Below, piece by piece: positions 15,338-24,726 of a DNA stretch of 64,000 bases. The notes beneath the pieces were generated by a model. That model searched no databases. It was not told where the DNA came from and saw only the letters and a list, made by a program, of their open reading frames with translations. The DNA comes from Streptomyces sp. NBC_00306 (GTDB lineage: Bacteria > Actinomycetota > Actinomycetes > Streptomycetales > Streptomycetaceae). The position numbers and the translations under genes were made by a program. The stretch spans positions 5,518,001 through 5,582,000 of the forward strand of contig NZ_CP108032.1 in assembly GCF_036169555.1 (NCBI RefSeq), given 5' to 3'. Within the stretch, counting starts at the first letter, position 1, and every line of letters starts with the position of its first letter.

Positions 15338-16255
15338 ATGGCCGGTCCAGCGTTCCGCGCCGCCGCCGTCCGGGTGCGCGTTCCCGCCACCAGCGCCAAC
15401 CTCGGCCCGGGCTTCGACGCCTTCGGGTTGTCCCTGGCGCTGTACGACGATGTCGTGGTGCGGGTCGCCGATGCCGGTCTGCACATCGACATCGCGGGTG
15501 AGGGTGCCTCCACGCTGCCCCGCGACGAGAGCCATCTGCTCGTCCGTGCCCTGCGGACGACCTTCGACCTGCTCGGCGGGCAGCCGCGCGGCCTCGAGGT
15601 CGTCTGTGCCAACCGGATCCCGCACGGCCGCGGGCTGGGCTCGTCGTCGGCCGCCATCTGCGCCGGCATCGTCGCCGCCCGCGCGGTGACGATAGGCGGC
15701 GACGCCAAGCTCGACGACGCGGCTCTGCTGGAGCTCGCCACGGAGATCGAGGGGCACCCCGACAATGTCGCCGCCTGTCTGCTCGGCGGGTTCACTCTCG
15801 CCTGGACCGACGGGGGAGCGGCACGCGCCATCAGGATGGACCCGGCCGATTCCGTCGTTCCGGTGGTTTTCGTCCCCGGCAAAGCGGTGCTCACGGAGAC
15901 CGCGCGCGGCCTTCTGCCGCGCAGCGTCCCCCATGTGGACGCAAGTGCCAACGCCGGTCGTGCGGCCCTCCTCGTCGAGGCGCTGACCAGGCGCCCCGAC
16001 CTGCTGCTGCCTGCGACGGAGGATCGTCTCCACCAGGAGTACCGGGCCCCGGCGATGCCGCAGAGCATCGACCTTGTCAACCGACTGCGTGCCGACGGCG
16101 TCCCCGCAGTCATCTCCGGTGCGGGCCCCACGGTGCTCGCACTGGCCGAGGACAGTGCGGCCGACAAGGTCGCACGACTGGCGGGTGAGGGATGGGCGGC
16201 CAACCGGCTCACCTTCGACGCCACGGGCGCGAGCGTCCTGCCGCTCAGCTCGTAG
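15338..16255 (+). CDS. thrB: Homoserine kinase
   Basis: 305 aa, GHMP-family kinase phosphorylating homoserine for threonine synthase. Seen: N-terminal VRVPATSANLGPGFDAFGL, the ATP-binding glycine loop IPHGRGLGSSSAAICAG, and the C-terminal GAGPTVLAL motif. AAGGAGAG lies 10 bases before the ATG and fixes the start; an open frame continues far upstream but has no coding character. It lies 320 bases from thrC with a hairpin between, so it probably has its own promoter. Confidence 0.97.
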   Translation: MAGPAFRAAAVRVRVPATSANLGPGFDAFGLSLALYDDVVVRVADAGLHIDIAGEGASTLPRDESHLLVRALRTTFDLLGGQPRGLEVVCANRIPHGRGLGSSSAAICAGIVAARAVTIGGDAKLDDAALLELATEIEGHPDNVAACLLGGFTLAWTDGGAARAIRMDPADSVVPVVFVPGKAVLTETARGLLPRSVPHVDASANAGRAALLVEALTRRPDLLLPATEDRLHQEYRAPAMPQSIDLVNRLRADGVPAVISGAGPTVLALAEDSAADKVARLAGEGWAANRLTFDATGASVLPLSS

Positions 16256-16647
16256 TGACACGAGATTGCCGGTGACGGAGAGGGGGAATGTTTGTTGGAG
16301 CCGGTAGTGTTAACCTCAAGTCTGCAACCGATGCCTTTGTGGCTCGGAGCTTCGTGTCCCCCTTAGGGACCGCCATTCTTCCGGGAGCCTCCCCAACTGC
16401 CTGAGCAGCCTGCCTGAGCAGTTTCGAGCACGCTCCGGAACCGGCACGACACCCCTCGCTTCTCCAGGAGTGGGCCGAGCAGGGGGACCTCGGGCCGGAC
16501 TTTGCACGTATTTCTCTCCGCCGTCATCACCGGCGGGACCACCGCCCCGGCAGCGTTCTGCGACATCCAACGTCACAGGCCGTCGCCGGACAGCACAACC
16601 GGTCGCCGAGCCAGAAGGCCGACGTCCGCTCCAGGGAAGGACCCTTC
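16256..16647 (+). promoter_or_regulatory. Long rho leader
   Basis: A 390-base leader without a gene. TAGTGT (16305-16310) inside ccggtagtgttaacctc is a candidate -10 region, but no good -35 is visible. The transcribed part would be over 300 bases and rich in C, as expected if Rho acts on its own mRNA (autogenous control is known in E. coli; here it is inference). Confidence 0.4.
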
Positions 16648-18717
16648 GTGAGCGACACCACCGATCTGATGGGCGTGACTGCCGACAACAACGTCGACAC
16701 CTCCGCGCCCGCCGGAGGTGCTGCCTCCTCCGGCACCACCTCACGGCGCCGCCGCTCCGGCACCGGCCTCGAGGGCATGGTCCTGGCCGAGCTGCAGCAG
16801 GTCGCGTCCGGCCTCGGCATCAGGGGCACCGCGCGTATGCGCAAGAGCCAGCTGATCGAGGTCATCAAGGAGGCGCAGTCCGGCAGTGGGGCCCCGGCCA
16901 AGGCGTCCGCGCCCAAGAGCGCCGACGCCGGCGCCGGTGAGGCCGAGACCAAGCCGAAGCGCCGTGCCACCTCCAAGGCGCGTACGGGCGACTCCGCCGC
17001 CGCTGCCGAGAGCAAGGCCGAGAAGGCCACCGCCCAGCAGCAGATCGACATCCCCGGACAGCCGGCTGGGGGCACCGCCCAGGCCGCAGGCTCCGGGGGA
17101 GACGACCAGCCGGCCGGAGAGCGCCGCCGTCGCCGTGCCACCGCCCAGGCGGGCAGCCCGGAGACCCAGGGCGACGCCCGGGCCGAGAGCAAGGGCGACA
17201 CGGCCGTCGACGTCAAGACGGATGCACAGCCGGACGCCAAGGCCGAGACCGCCGTCGGCGCGTCCTCGCAGCAGGACGGCGAAGGGCGCCGCGACCGCCA
17301 GGAGCGCGGCCAGCGCGGTGAGCGCGGCGACCGCGGTGACCGCCGTGACCGTCAGCGCGACCGCCGCGGCAAGGGCGACGACCAGCAGCAGGGCGGCCAG
17401 CGCCAGCAGCAGGGCGGTGGCGGCCAGCAGCAGCGCCAGGGCGGCCAGCAGCAGGACGACGGCTACGACGACGAGGCGGGCGGCCGTCGCGGTCGCCGGG
17501 GCCGTTACCGCGACCGCCGTGGGCGCCGTGGTGGCCGCGAGGAGTTCGGCAACGAGCCGCAGGTCTCCGAGGACGACGTCCTGATCCCCGTCGCGGGCAT
17601 CCTGGACATCCTCGACAACTACGCGTTCATCCGGACCTCCGGCTACCTGCCGGGCCCGAACGACGTGTACGTCTCCCTCGCCCAGGTCCGCAAGAACGGC
17701 CTGCGCAAGGGTGACCACGTCACCGGTGCCGTCCGTCAGCCCAAGGAGGGCGAGCGCCGCGAGAAGTTCAACGCGCTCGTGCGCCTGGACTCGGCGAACG
17801 GCATGGCGGCCGAATCCGGCCGCGGGCGCCCGGAGTTCCAGAAGCTGACCCCGCTGTACCCGCAGGACCGGCTGCGCCTCGAGACCGACCCGGGCATCCT
17901 GACGACCCGGATCATCGACCTCGTCGCGCCGATCGGCAAGGGCCAGCGAGGCCTGATCGTGGCCCCGCCGAAGACCGGCAAGACCATGATCCTCCAGGCG
18001 ATCGCCAACGCGATCACGGTCAACAGCCCCGAGTGCCACCTGATGGTCGTCCTCGTCGACGAGCGTCCGGAAGAGGTCACCGACATGCAGCGGTCGGTGA
18101 AGGGCGAGGTCATCTCCTCGACCTTCGACCGCCCGGCCGAGGACCACACCACGGTCGCCGAGCTGGCCATCGAGCGCGCGAAGCGTCTCGTCGAGCTGGG
18201 TCACGACGTGGTCGTCCTGCTGGACTCCATCACCCGTCTGGGCCGTGCGTACAACCTCGCGGCTCCCGCCTCCGGACGCATCCTGTCCGGTGGTGTCGAC
18301 TCGACCGCGCTGTACCCGCCGAAGCGCTTCTTCGGTGCCGCGCGCAACATCGAGGACGGCGGCTCGCTGACCATCCTGGCCACCGCGCTGGTCGAGACCG
18401 GCTCGCGGATGGACGAGGTGATCTTCGAGGAGTTCAAGGGCACCGGCAACATGGAGCTCAAGCTCGACCGGAAGCTCTCCGACAAGCGCATCTTCCCCGC
18501 GGTGGACGTCGACGCGTCCAGCACCCGTAAGGAAGAGATCCTGCTCGGCAGCGACGAGCTCGCCGTCGTCTGGAAGCTGCGCCGGGTGCTGCACGCGCTC
18601 GACCAGCAGCAGGCGATCGAGCTGCTGCTGGACAAGATGAAGCAGACGAAGTCGAACGCCGAGTTCCTGCTGCAGATCCAGAAGACGACCCCGTCGGTCG
18701 GCAACGGCAACGACTGA
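16648..18717 (+). CDS. rho: Transcription termination factor Rho
   Basis: 689 aa, far longer than the 420 aa of E. coli Rho. Rho_N-like helices at residues 35-75 (LEGMVLAELQQVASGLGIRG, RKSQLIEVIKEAQ) are followed by a long insert, 75-305: first A/E/K-rich, then R/G/D-rich (RGERGDRGDRRDRQRDRRG) and Q/G-rich (QQQGGQRQQQGGGGQQQRQ). Then come the RNA-binding cold-shock domain (GILDILDNYAFIRTSGY) and the RecA-type ATPase with Walker A APPKTGKT (about 440), LMVVLVDERPEEVTDM and LLDSITRLGRAYN. The hexamer tracks RNA and ends transcription. Inserts of this type are typical of high-G+C actinobacteria. GTG start after AGGGAAGGA. A terminator follows. Confidence 0.97.
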   Translation: MSDTTDLMGVTADNNVDTSAPAGGAASSGTTSRRRRSGTGLEGMVLAELQQVASGLGIRGTARMRKSQLIEVIKEAQSGSGAPAKASAPKSADAGAGEAETKPKRRATSKARTGDSAAAAESKAEKATAQQQIDIPGQPAGGTAQAAGSGGDDQPAGERRRRRATAQAGSPETQGDARAESKGDTAVDVKTDAQPDAKAETAVGASSQQDGEGRRDRQERGQRGERGDRGDRRDRQRDRRGKGDDQQQGGQRQQQGGGGQQQRQGGQQQDDGYDDEAGGRRGRRGRYRDRRGRRGGREEFGNEPQVSEDDVLIPVAGILDILDNYAFIRTSGYLPGPNDVYVSLAQVRKNGLRKGDHVTGAVRQPKEGERREKFNALVRLDSANGMAAESGRGRPEFQKLTPLYPQDRLRLETDPGILTTRIIDLVAPIGKGQRGLIVAPPKTGKTMILQAIANAITVNSPECHLMVVLVDERPEEVTDMQRSVKGEVISSTFDRPAEDHTTVAELAIERAKRLVELGHDVVVLLDSITRLGRAYNLAAPASGRILSGGVDSTALYPPKRFFGAARNIEDGGSLTILATALVETGSRMDEVIFEEFKGTGNMELKLDRKLSDKRIFPAVDVDASSTRKEEILLGSDELAVVWKLRRVLHALDQQQAIELLLDKMKQTKSNAEFLLQIQKTTPSVGNGND

Positions 18718-18738
18718 CGCCGTTCCCGTACGCCACAG

Positions 18739-18780
18739 GACCGCCCCGTCGCCCCAGAGGTGACGGGGCGGTCTCGTTTT
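18739..18780 (+). terminator. rho terminator
   Basis: GACCGCCCCGTC (18739-18750) and GACGGGGCGGTC (18762-18773) are perfect 12-base arms, followed by TCGTTTT: a textbook intrinsic terminator 22 bases after the stop. Confidence 0.85.
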
Positions 18781-18989
18781 CTCCCAAGTCCCCTCCGGCG
18801 CTGGTCAATCCCTTGTGCCCGCACATATGATCGGGCCTTCGTGGTGGGGGATTCCAGGGGGGAATCGCGCAGCGCCAGGGGAGGCCGGGGGGCCTCGGAC
18901 CAGGGCTGCCCAGACGTTCTTCACGCCCCACCGATTCGGTTTCCCGGTGGGGTTTCGCGCTTCCCGGGACAAGTCCAAGGGGATACCGC

Positions 18990-20786
18990 GTGCAGATTCG
19001 CACCCGTGGTGGTCGGCACAAGCGCCGCATGAGACTGGCGATACCGGTGGCGGCCGTGGTGGCCGCGCTGATCGGGTCGGGCATCGCCCTGTCCGGGTCG
19101 CAGTCCGCGGAGGCGGGGGAGGTGCCGCGCCTGAGTGACACGGCGCAGAAGCCCCCGAAGCCGTCCCAGGCCGAGCTCCGCAAGAGGATCGCCGGGGTGA
19201 TGAAGGCCGACGAGAAGAGCAAGCGCACCCTGGTCAGCCAGCCCGACGGCGCCAAGTCCGCGCCGAGCGGCCGCATCATCGGCGGCAAGGAGACCACCAT
19301 CTCCGCGGCGCCGTGGATGGCGCAGCTTCACTTCAGCGACAGCACCGGTGCCGGCTACTTCTGCGGCGGTGTCGTGATCGCCCCGACGAAGGTCGCCACG
19401 GCGGCGCACTGCGTCAAGGGCATCAAGTGGTACCAGGACGGCGGAGTCGTCGTCGGCACCGACAAGCTGCCGACGCAGACCGGTGAGACGGACCCGGACG
19501 GCAACCCGGTGTGGGACTTCCACGGCGGTGAGATCGTGGGCGCGTACCGCCAGTGGAACCACCCGTCGTACAGCGCCGTCTCGCTCGACAACGACGTCGC
19601 GGTCCTCACGCTCGACAGGGCCGTCTCCGTCAAGCCGCTGCCGCTCGCGCAGCCGACCGACGGCGCGCTGTACCAGGCGGGCCTGGACGGCAAGGTCTAC
19701 GGCTGGGGCCGCACCAGCTCCACGGAGCCGGACAGCGCCTCGCAGACGCTGAAGGTCGCCGACGCGGACACCGTCTCGGACACCTCCTGCGCCGGTGCGT
19801 ACGGCGCGGACTTCATCAAGGGCCACATGCTGTGCGCGGGTGCCCCGCCCACCGGCGAGGACGCCACCAGCGAGACCACCTGCAACGGTGACTCCGGCGG
19901 CCCGCTGGTCGTCGGCGGCAAGCTCGTCGGTCTGGTCTCGTGGGGCGACATCGACTGCTCCGCCGTCGGGAAGTACGGCGTGTACGCGAAGGTCTCCACC
20001 TACTCCGCGCCCATCCAGTCCCGTGTCGACGACGCGAACTGGAACAACGACCACACCGCCGACGTGCTGGCCCGCCGCACCTCGGACAGCACGCTGTTCG
20101 GCTGGACCTCCAAGGTCACCTCGTTCGCCCGCACGCTGAACCACGGCAACTTCTCCGGCGTCAACCTGGCGATCCAGGGCGACCTCAACCGTGACGACTG
20201 GGAAGACCTCGTCTACCGCACAAGCAACGGCTACACCTACTGGATGTACAGCGGCACCGAGGACCCGAAGCTGCTGTCCACCGGCTGGGCCAAGAACAAG
20301 CAGATCCTGATCCCCGGTGACCTCACCGGCGACGAGCTGCCCGACCTGCTCACCGTGAACTCCACCGGCAACCTGGTCCTCTACCCGGGCAAGGGCAACG
20401 GCGGCTTCTCCGCCCCCGTCCAGGTCGGTGGCGGCTGGGGCCAGTACGGAGTCGTCCGCGGTCACGGTGACTTCACCAGCGACGGCAAGCCCGACGTCCT
20501 GGCCCGTGGCGCCGACGGTTCCACGTACCTCTACCGGGGCACCGGCAAGGCCGCGACCCCGTTCGAGGCCCGCCGTCTGGTCGGCAAGTTCACCCTCAGC
20601 AGCTTCACCGCGCTGGTCACTGTCGGTGACGTGAACAGCGACGGTCACGCCGACCTCCTGGTCCGTGACTCGGCCGGCAAGCTGTGGCTCTACCCGGGCA
20701 ACGGCAACAGCGCGGCGACCGGTGGCATCTTCGGTGCACGCAAGGACTTCGGCACCGGCTGGCAGGCGTACAACCTCTTCGGCTGA
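18990..20786 (+). CDS. Secreted trypsin-like serine protease with FG-GAP repeats
   Basis: 598 aa from GTG (AAGGGG nine bases upstream). Residues 1-40 are a signal peptide: twin Arg/Lys-rich start, then AIPVAAVVAALIGSGIAL. A propeptide ends at R-I-I-G-G (about 95-99), the usual trypsin activation site. Catalytic triad: His140 (TAAHC), Asp202 (DNDVAVL) and Ser302 (CNGDSGGPL). After about residue 350 come VCBS/FG-GAP-type repeats (GDLNRDDWEDLVYR, GDLTGDELPDLLTV, GDFTSDGKPDVLAR, GDVNSDGHADLLVR), a beta-propeller-like domain with Ca-binding D-x-D/N-x-D loops, probably for substrate or surface binding. It lies alone between rho and the LCP gene. Confidence 0.92.
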   Translation: MQIRTRGGRHKRRMRLAIPVAAVVAALIGSGIALSGSQSAEAGEVPRLSDTAQKPPKPSQAELRKRIAGVMKADEKSKRTLVSQPDGAKSAPSGRIIGGKETTISAAPWMAQLHFSDSTGAGYFCGGVVIAPTKVATAAHCVKGIKWYQDGGVVVGTDKLPTQTGETDPDGNPVWDFHGGEIVGAYRQWNHPSYSAVSLDNDVAVLTLDRAVSVKPLPLAQPTDGALYQAGLDGKVYGWGRTSSTEPDSASQTLKVADADTVSDTSCAGAYGADFIKGHMLCAGAPPTGEDATSETTCNGDSGGPLVVGGKLVGLVSWGDIDCSAVGKYGVYAKVSTYSAPIQSRVDDANWNNDHTADVLARRTSDSTLFGWTSKVTSFARTLNHGNFSGVNLAIQGDLNRDDWEDLVYRTSNGYTYWMYSGTEDPKLLSTGWAKNKQILIPGDLTGDELPDLLTVNSTGNLVLYPGKGNGGFSAPVQVGGGWGQYGVVRGHGDFTSDGKPDVLARGADGSTYLYRGTGKAATPFEARRLVGKFTLSSFTALVTVGDVNSDGHADLLVRDSAGKLWLYPGNGNSAATGGIFGARKDFGTGWQAYNLFG

Positions 20787-21085
20787 GGCCTGACGCCTGC
20801 TGAGACGGGCGGTGCCGGTGGGACCTTCACCACACCCGCCGGCGCCCCCACCCCACCCCGCTCCACCGTCCCGTCCGGGAAAACCCCTGATGGGACAGGC
20901 TCTGCGCCCGTCGTGCCCCGCACGGCGGGCGCAGCCGCGTTCTCACCCGGTTCTCACGCCCGCGTGCAACCCTTTCCGTCGCCGCGCCGTCTCACCAGTG
21001 GCGGAGCAAAAATTGACAGGGTCAGACAAACCGCACCTGGTTCGGCGCGCAGGGGGTAGCGGCAGACGGCGGAACAGGGGAGATC
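20787..21085. promoter_or_regulatory. Spacer before the LCP gene
   Basis: About 300 bases. A consensus-like -35 TTGACA occurs at 21013-21018, but the sequence 17-18 bases on (ctggtt) is a poor -10. The first part is very C-rich and non-coding. Confidence 0.35.
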
Positions 21086-22195
21086 ATGGCCGAGCAGAGC
21101 AGCAGTGGCAGCCGAATACGCGGCAGCCGCGGCAAGCGCCGCAAGCAGCCCTCCACGGGCCGCCGTGCCATGACCGTCGCCGCCTGGACCACGGCGGGCC
21201 TCGTCCTCATCGGTGGCTCCGGCCTCGGCTACGTCTACTTCAAGCTCAACGGCAACATCACCGGCGTCGACATCAACAGCCAGCTCGGCACCGACCGGCC
21301 CGACGACGTCGACAACGGCTCCATGGACATCCTCGTCCTCGGCTCGGACTCCCGCGCCGGAGCCAATGCCGAGTACGGCCCCGACGAGGGCGGCGCCCGC
21401 TCGGACACCGCGATGATCGTGCACGTCTACGAGGGCCACAAGACGGCGAGCGTGGTCTCCGTGCCCCGCGACACCCTCGTGCAGCGCCCCGACTGCACCG
21501 ACAGCGACGGCAGGACCGTCTCCGGCTCCCGGCGCGCGATGTTCAACACGGCGTACGAGTCCGGCGGCCCGGCCTGTGCGGTGAAGACCGTCGAAAAGAT
21601 GTCGGGGATCCGCATGGACCACTACATCGAGGTCGACTTCACCGGCTTCAAGAAGCTCATCGACAAGCTGGGCGGAGTGAAGATCACCACCGCCAAGCCC
21701 ATCAACGACTCCAAGAGCCATCTGAACCTGGCGCCGGGCACGCACACCCTCGACGGGGAGCAGTCGCTCGGTCTGGTCCGCACCCGCAAGAGCATCGGCG
21801 ACGGCAGCGACCTCGGCCGGATCCAGCTCCAGCAGGCCTTCATGAAGGCCTTCATCGACCAGGTCAAGAGCGTCGGCGTGCTGACCAACCCCAAGAAGCT
21901 GCTGGACGTCGCCGACACCGCGACCAAGGCCATCACCCCGGACTCCGAGCTCGACTCCGTGTCGGAGCTGATGAGTTTCGCCAGGGGACTCGGCGGCCTG
22001 GACGCCCAGGACGTGCAGATGATCACGATGCCGGTCGAGTACGACCCGGTCGACCCGAACCGGGTGATCCCGATCAAGTCCGCCGGTCAGCAGGTGTGGA
22101 CGGCGCTCAAGCAGGACAAGCCCATCCCGGCCTCCGCGGTCAAGGATTCGGCGGGCGACAAGGGCGACGCCGGCACCGTCGTCCGGGCGCACTAG
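21086..22195 (+). CDS. LytR-CpsA-Psr (LCP) family cell-wall ligase
   Basis: 369 aa. A short basic cytoplasmic tail, one membrane segment (about 29-52, MTVAAWTTAGLVLIGGSGLGYVY), then the extracellular LCP domain: DILVLGSDSR, RSDTAMIVHV, VVSVPRDTLV, FNTAYESGG, HYIEVDFTGFKKLIDKLGGV, LDGEQSLGLVRTRK, and DLGRIQLQQ. The Arg/Asp residues of these motifs bind the pyrophosphate of lipid-linked glycopolymers; the family attaches teichoic-type polymers to peptidoglycan. The strong AGGGGAGATC before the ATG fixes the start. The glycopolymer initiator TagO/WecA homologue at 27501 lies nearby. Confidence 0.93.
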   Translation: MAEQSSSGSRIRGSRGKRRKQPSTGRRAMTVAAWTTAGLVLIGGSGLGYVYFKLNGNITGVDINSQLGTDRPDDVDNGSMDILVLGSDSRAGANAEYGPDEGGARSDTAMIVHVYEGHKTASVVSVPRDTLVQRPDCTDSDGRTVSGSRRAMFNTAYESGGPACAVKTVEKMSGIRMDHYIEVDFTGFKKLIDKLGGVKITTAKPINDSKSHLNLAPGTHTLDGEQSLGLVRTRKSIGDGSDLGRIQLQQAFMKAFIDQVKSVGVLTNPKKLLDVADTATKAITPDSELDSVSELMSFARGLGGLDAQDVQMITMPVEYDPVDPNRVIPIKSAGQQVWTALKQDKPIPASAVKDSAGDKGDAGTVVRAH

Positions 22196-22365
22196 CCCGC
22201 ATCCGTCCGGGCGCGGCGGACGCTGCGCAACCGCGCGGAATAGTTCTGACAGCACCCCGGTTTTGGGAGATACGGCCGGTCCTGGCAGACTGGTACGTCG
22301 GCCCCGGTTCACGCACCCGTATCCCGCGCGTGCGACCCGGCGCCCTCCCGAAACTAGGAGACACC

Positions 22366-22587
22366 TTGAAGCGCGACATCCACCCCGAGTACGTCGAGAC
22401 CCAGGTCAGCTGTACCTGTGGCGCGTCGTTCACCACTCGCAGCACCATCGACAGCGGCGCCATCCGTGCCGAGGTCTGCTCCGAGTGCCACCCGTTCTAC
22501 ACGGGCAAGCAGAAGATCCTCGACACCGGTGGCCGCGTGGCCCGCTTCGAGGCCCGCTTCGGCAAGGCCGGCTCCGCCAAGAAGTAG
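22366..22587 (+). CDS. rpmE: 50S ribosomal protein L31 (zinc-binding form)
   Basis: 73 aa, starting at TTG after CTAGGAG (KRDIHPEYVETQVSCTCG). Four cysteines in CTCG and CSEC form the zinc site, so this is the C+ form used under zinc-replete conditions rather than the Zur-repressed C- form. It ends KAGSAKK, basic for rRNA contact. rpmE, prfA and prmC follow on one strand, a standard translation cluster. Confidence 0.96.
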   Translation: MKRDIHPEYVETQVSCTCGASFTTRSTIDSGAIRAEVCSECHPFYTGKQKILDTGGRVARFEARFGKAGSAKK

Positions 22588-22696
22588 CGAGCCAACTGCG
22601 CCGGTCCTCGGCCACCCCCGCGCGGGGCGGCTGGGACCGGCGCTTTGCCGTCCCGTAGGTCTCGTTCAGTAATCGTCACCCCCCAGGAGCCCCCGA

Positions 22697-23776
22697 ATGT
22701 TCGAGGCGGTCGAGGAACTGATCGGCGAGCACGCCGATCTGGAGAAGAAGCTCGCCGACCCTTCGGTCCACGCCGACCAGGCGAACGCGCGCAAGCTGGG
22801 CAAGCGTTATGCCGAGCTGACGCCGATCGTCGGCACGTACCGCTCCTGGAAGCAGACCGGGGACGACATCCTGACCGCGCGCGAACTGGCTGCCGACGAC
22901 CCGGACTTCATCGCCGAGGTCAAGGAGCTGGAGCAGCAGCGCGAGGAACTCACCGAGAAGCTGCGGCTGCTCCTGGTGCCGCGCGACCCCAGCGACGACA
23001 AGGACGTCCTCCTCGAGGTCAAGGCCGGCGCGGGCGGCGACGAGTCCGCCCTGTTCGCCGGCGACCTGCTGCGGATGTATCTGCGCTACGCCGAGCGCGT
23101 CGGCTGGAAGACCGAGATCATCGACGCCACCGAGTCCGAGCTGGGCGGCTACAAGGACGTCCAGGTCGCCGTGAAGACCAAGGGCGGCCAGGGCGCCACC
23201 GAGCCCGGACATGGCGTCTGGGCGCGGCTGAAGTACGAGGGCGGGGTGCACCGCGTGCAGCGCGTGCCCGCCACCGAGTCCCAGGGCCGTATCCACACCT
23301 CCGCGGCCGGCGTGCTGGTCACGCCCGAGGCGGAGGAGATCGACGTCGAGGTCCACGCCAACGACCTGCGCATCGACGTCTACCGCTCGTCGGGGCCGGG
23401 CGGCCAGTCCGTCAACACCACCGACTCCGCGGTCCGCATCACGCACCTGCCGACCGGCATCGTGGCCTCCTGCCAGAACGAGAAGAGCCAGCTCCAGAAC
23501 AAGGAGCAGGCGATGCGTATCCTGCGCTCCAGGCTGCTGGCCGCGGCGCAGGAGGAGGCCGAGAAGGAGGCCGCGGACGCGCGCCGCAGCCAGGTCCGCA
23601 CGGTGGACCGCTCCGAGAAGATCCGCACGTACAACTTCCCGGAGAACCGCATCTCGGACCACCGTGTCGGATTCAAGGCGTACAACTTGGACCAGGTGCT
23701 CGACGGTGACCTGGACGCAGTCATCCAGGCCTGTGTCGACGCCGACTCCGCCGCAAAGCTCGCGGCCGCCCAGTAA
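22697..23776 (+). CDS. prfA: Peptide chain release factor 1
   Basis: 359 aa, decoding UAA/UAG stop codons. The GGQ loop (GPGGQSVNTTDSA, about residue 235) that triggers peptide release is present; its glutamine is the target of PrmC, encoded next. The codon-reading domain carries PATESQGRIHTSAAGV. CAGGAGCCCCCGA precedes the ATG. Length is normal for RF1. Confidence 0.97.
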   Translation: MFEAVEELIGEHADLEKKLADPSVHADQANARKLGKRYAELTPIVGTYRSWKQTGDDILTARELAADDPDFIAEVKELEQQREELTEKLRLLLVPRDPSDDKDVLLEVKAGAGGDESALFAGDLLRMYLRYAERVGWKTEIIDATESELGGYKDVQVAVKTKGGQGATEPGHGVWARLKYEGGVHRVQRVPATESQGRIHTSAAGVLVTPEAEEIDVEVHANDLRIDVYRSSGPGGQSVNTTDSAVRITHLPTGIVASCQNEKSQLQNKEQAMRILRSRLLAAAQEEAEKEAADARRSQVRTVDRSEKIRTYNFPENRISDHRVGFKAYNLDQVLDGDLDAVIQACVDADSAAKLAAAQ

Positions 23777-23804
23777 CACCTCGTACGGAACGGGTGGAGG
23801 ACCA

Positions 23805-24650
23805 GTGAACCTGCTGCTCGCCGAGGTGGCCCAGGCCACCCAGCGGCTGGCCGACGCCGGCGTGCCCTCGCCGCGCTTCGACGCGGAGGAGCTCGCCGCC
23901 TTCGTCCACGGTGTGAAGCGGGGAGAGCTGCACAACGTCAAGGACGCGGACTTCGACGCCCGTTACTGGGAGACCATCGCCCGCCGCGAGGCCCGTGAAC
24001 CGCTCCAGCACATCACCGGACGGGCCTTCTTCCGCTATCTGGAGCTCCAGGTCGGCCCCGGAGTCTTCGTGCCGCGCCCCGAGACCGAGTCCGTCGTCGG
24101 CTGGGCCATAGACGCCGTACGGGCCATGGACGTCGTCGAGCCGCTCATCGTCGACCTGTGCACCGGATCGGGCGCCATCGCGCTGGCGATGGCGCAGGAG
24201 GTCCCGCGCTCGCGCGTGCACGCCGTCGAGCTCTCCGACGACGCCCTCAACTGGGCCCGGAAGAACGCCGAGGGCTCCCGCGTCACCATCCACCAGGGCA
24301 ACGCGCTCACCGCGCTGCCCGAACTGGACGGCCAGGTCGACCTCGTCATCTCCAACCCGCCGTACATCCCGCTCACCGAGTGGGAGTACGTCGCTCCCGA
24401 GGCCCGCGACCACGACCCGGAGATGGCCCTGTTCTCCGGCGAGGACGGCCTGGACACCATCCGCGGCATCGAGCGCACCGCGCACCGTCTGCTGCGCCCC
24501 GGCGGTCTCGTGGTCATCGAGCACGCGGACACCCAGGGCGGCCAGGTGCCGTGGATCTTCAACGAGGAGTCCGGCTGGGCGGACGCGGCCGACCACCCCG
24601 ACCTGAACAAGCGGCCGCGTTTCGCCACCGCCCGCAAGGCGATGCCGTGA
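23805..24650 (+). CDS. prmC: Release factor glutamine methyltransferase
   Basis: 281 aa, SAM-dependent N5-glutamine methylase for the GGQ motif of RF1/RF2. N-terminal helical RF-binding domain, then SAM motif I DLCTGSGAIALAMA and catalytic NPPYIPLTEW (about residue 183). The GTG start follows GGTGGAGGACCA; the frame runs back into prfA but the protein begins here. It lies 28 bases after its substrate gene prfA. Confidence 0.96.
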   Translation: MNLLLAEVAQATQRLADAGVPSPRFDAEELAAFVHGVKRGELHNVKDADFDARYWETIARREAREPLQHITGRAFFRYLELQVGPGVFVPRPETESVVGWAIDAVRAMDVVEPLIVDLCTGSGAIALAMAQEVPRSRVHAVELSDDALNWARKNAEGSRVTIHQGNALTALPELDGQVDLVISNPPYIPLTEWEYVAPEARDHDPEMALFSGEDGLDTIRGIERTAHRLLRPGGLVVIEHADTQGGQVPWIFNEESGWADAADHPDLNKRPRFATARKAMP

Positions 24651-24667
24651 TCAGCTCCGCGACCGCG

Positions 24668-24694
24668 CAGACGACACAGACGACACAGACGACG
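24668..24694 (+). repeat. 9-bp tandem repeat, three units
   Basis: Three copies of cagacgaca (last base of the third differs) in the 76-base spacer between prmC and the threonylcarbamoyl-AMP synthase gene. A short slippage-prone tract. Confidence 0.7.
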
Positions 24695-24726
24695 AAGATC
24701 TTGTACGTGTACGAGGAGGCCCACTG

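Noticed and set aside
13868..16261. Minus-strand open frame of about 800 codons
   Set aside because: It is antisense to thrC and thrB, both of which have full motif sets.
20812..22365. Long frame leading into rpmE
   Set aside because: It overlaps the LCP gene in another frame and is Arg/His-rich; L31 starts at the TTG with its own Shine-Dalgarno.
22366..22587. Zur-regulated alternative L31
   Set aside because: The four cysteines of the zinc form are present and no Zur-like box is visible upstream.
24668..24694. 9-bp tandem repeat as a regulatory array
   Set aside because: Three short units in a spacer with a normal Shine-Dalgarno after them; more likely slippage.
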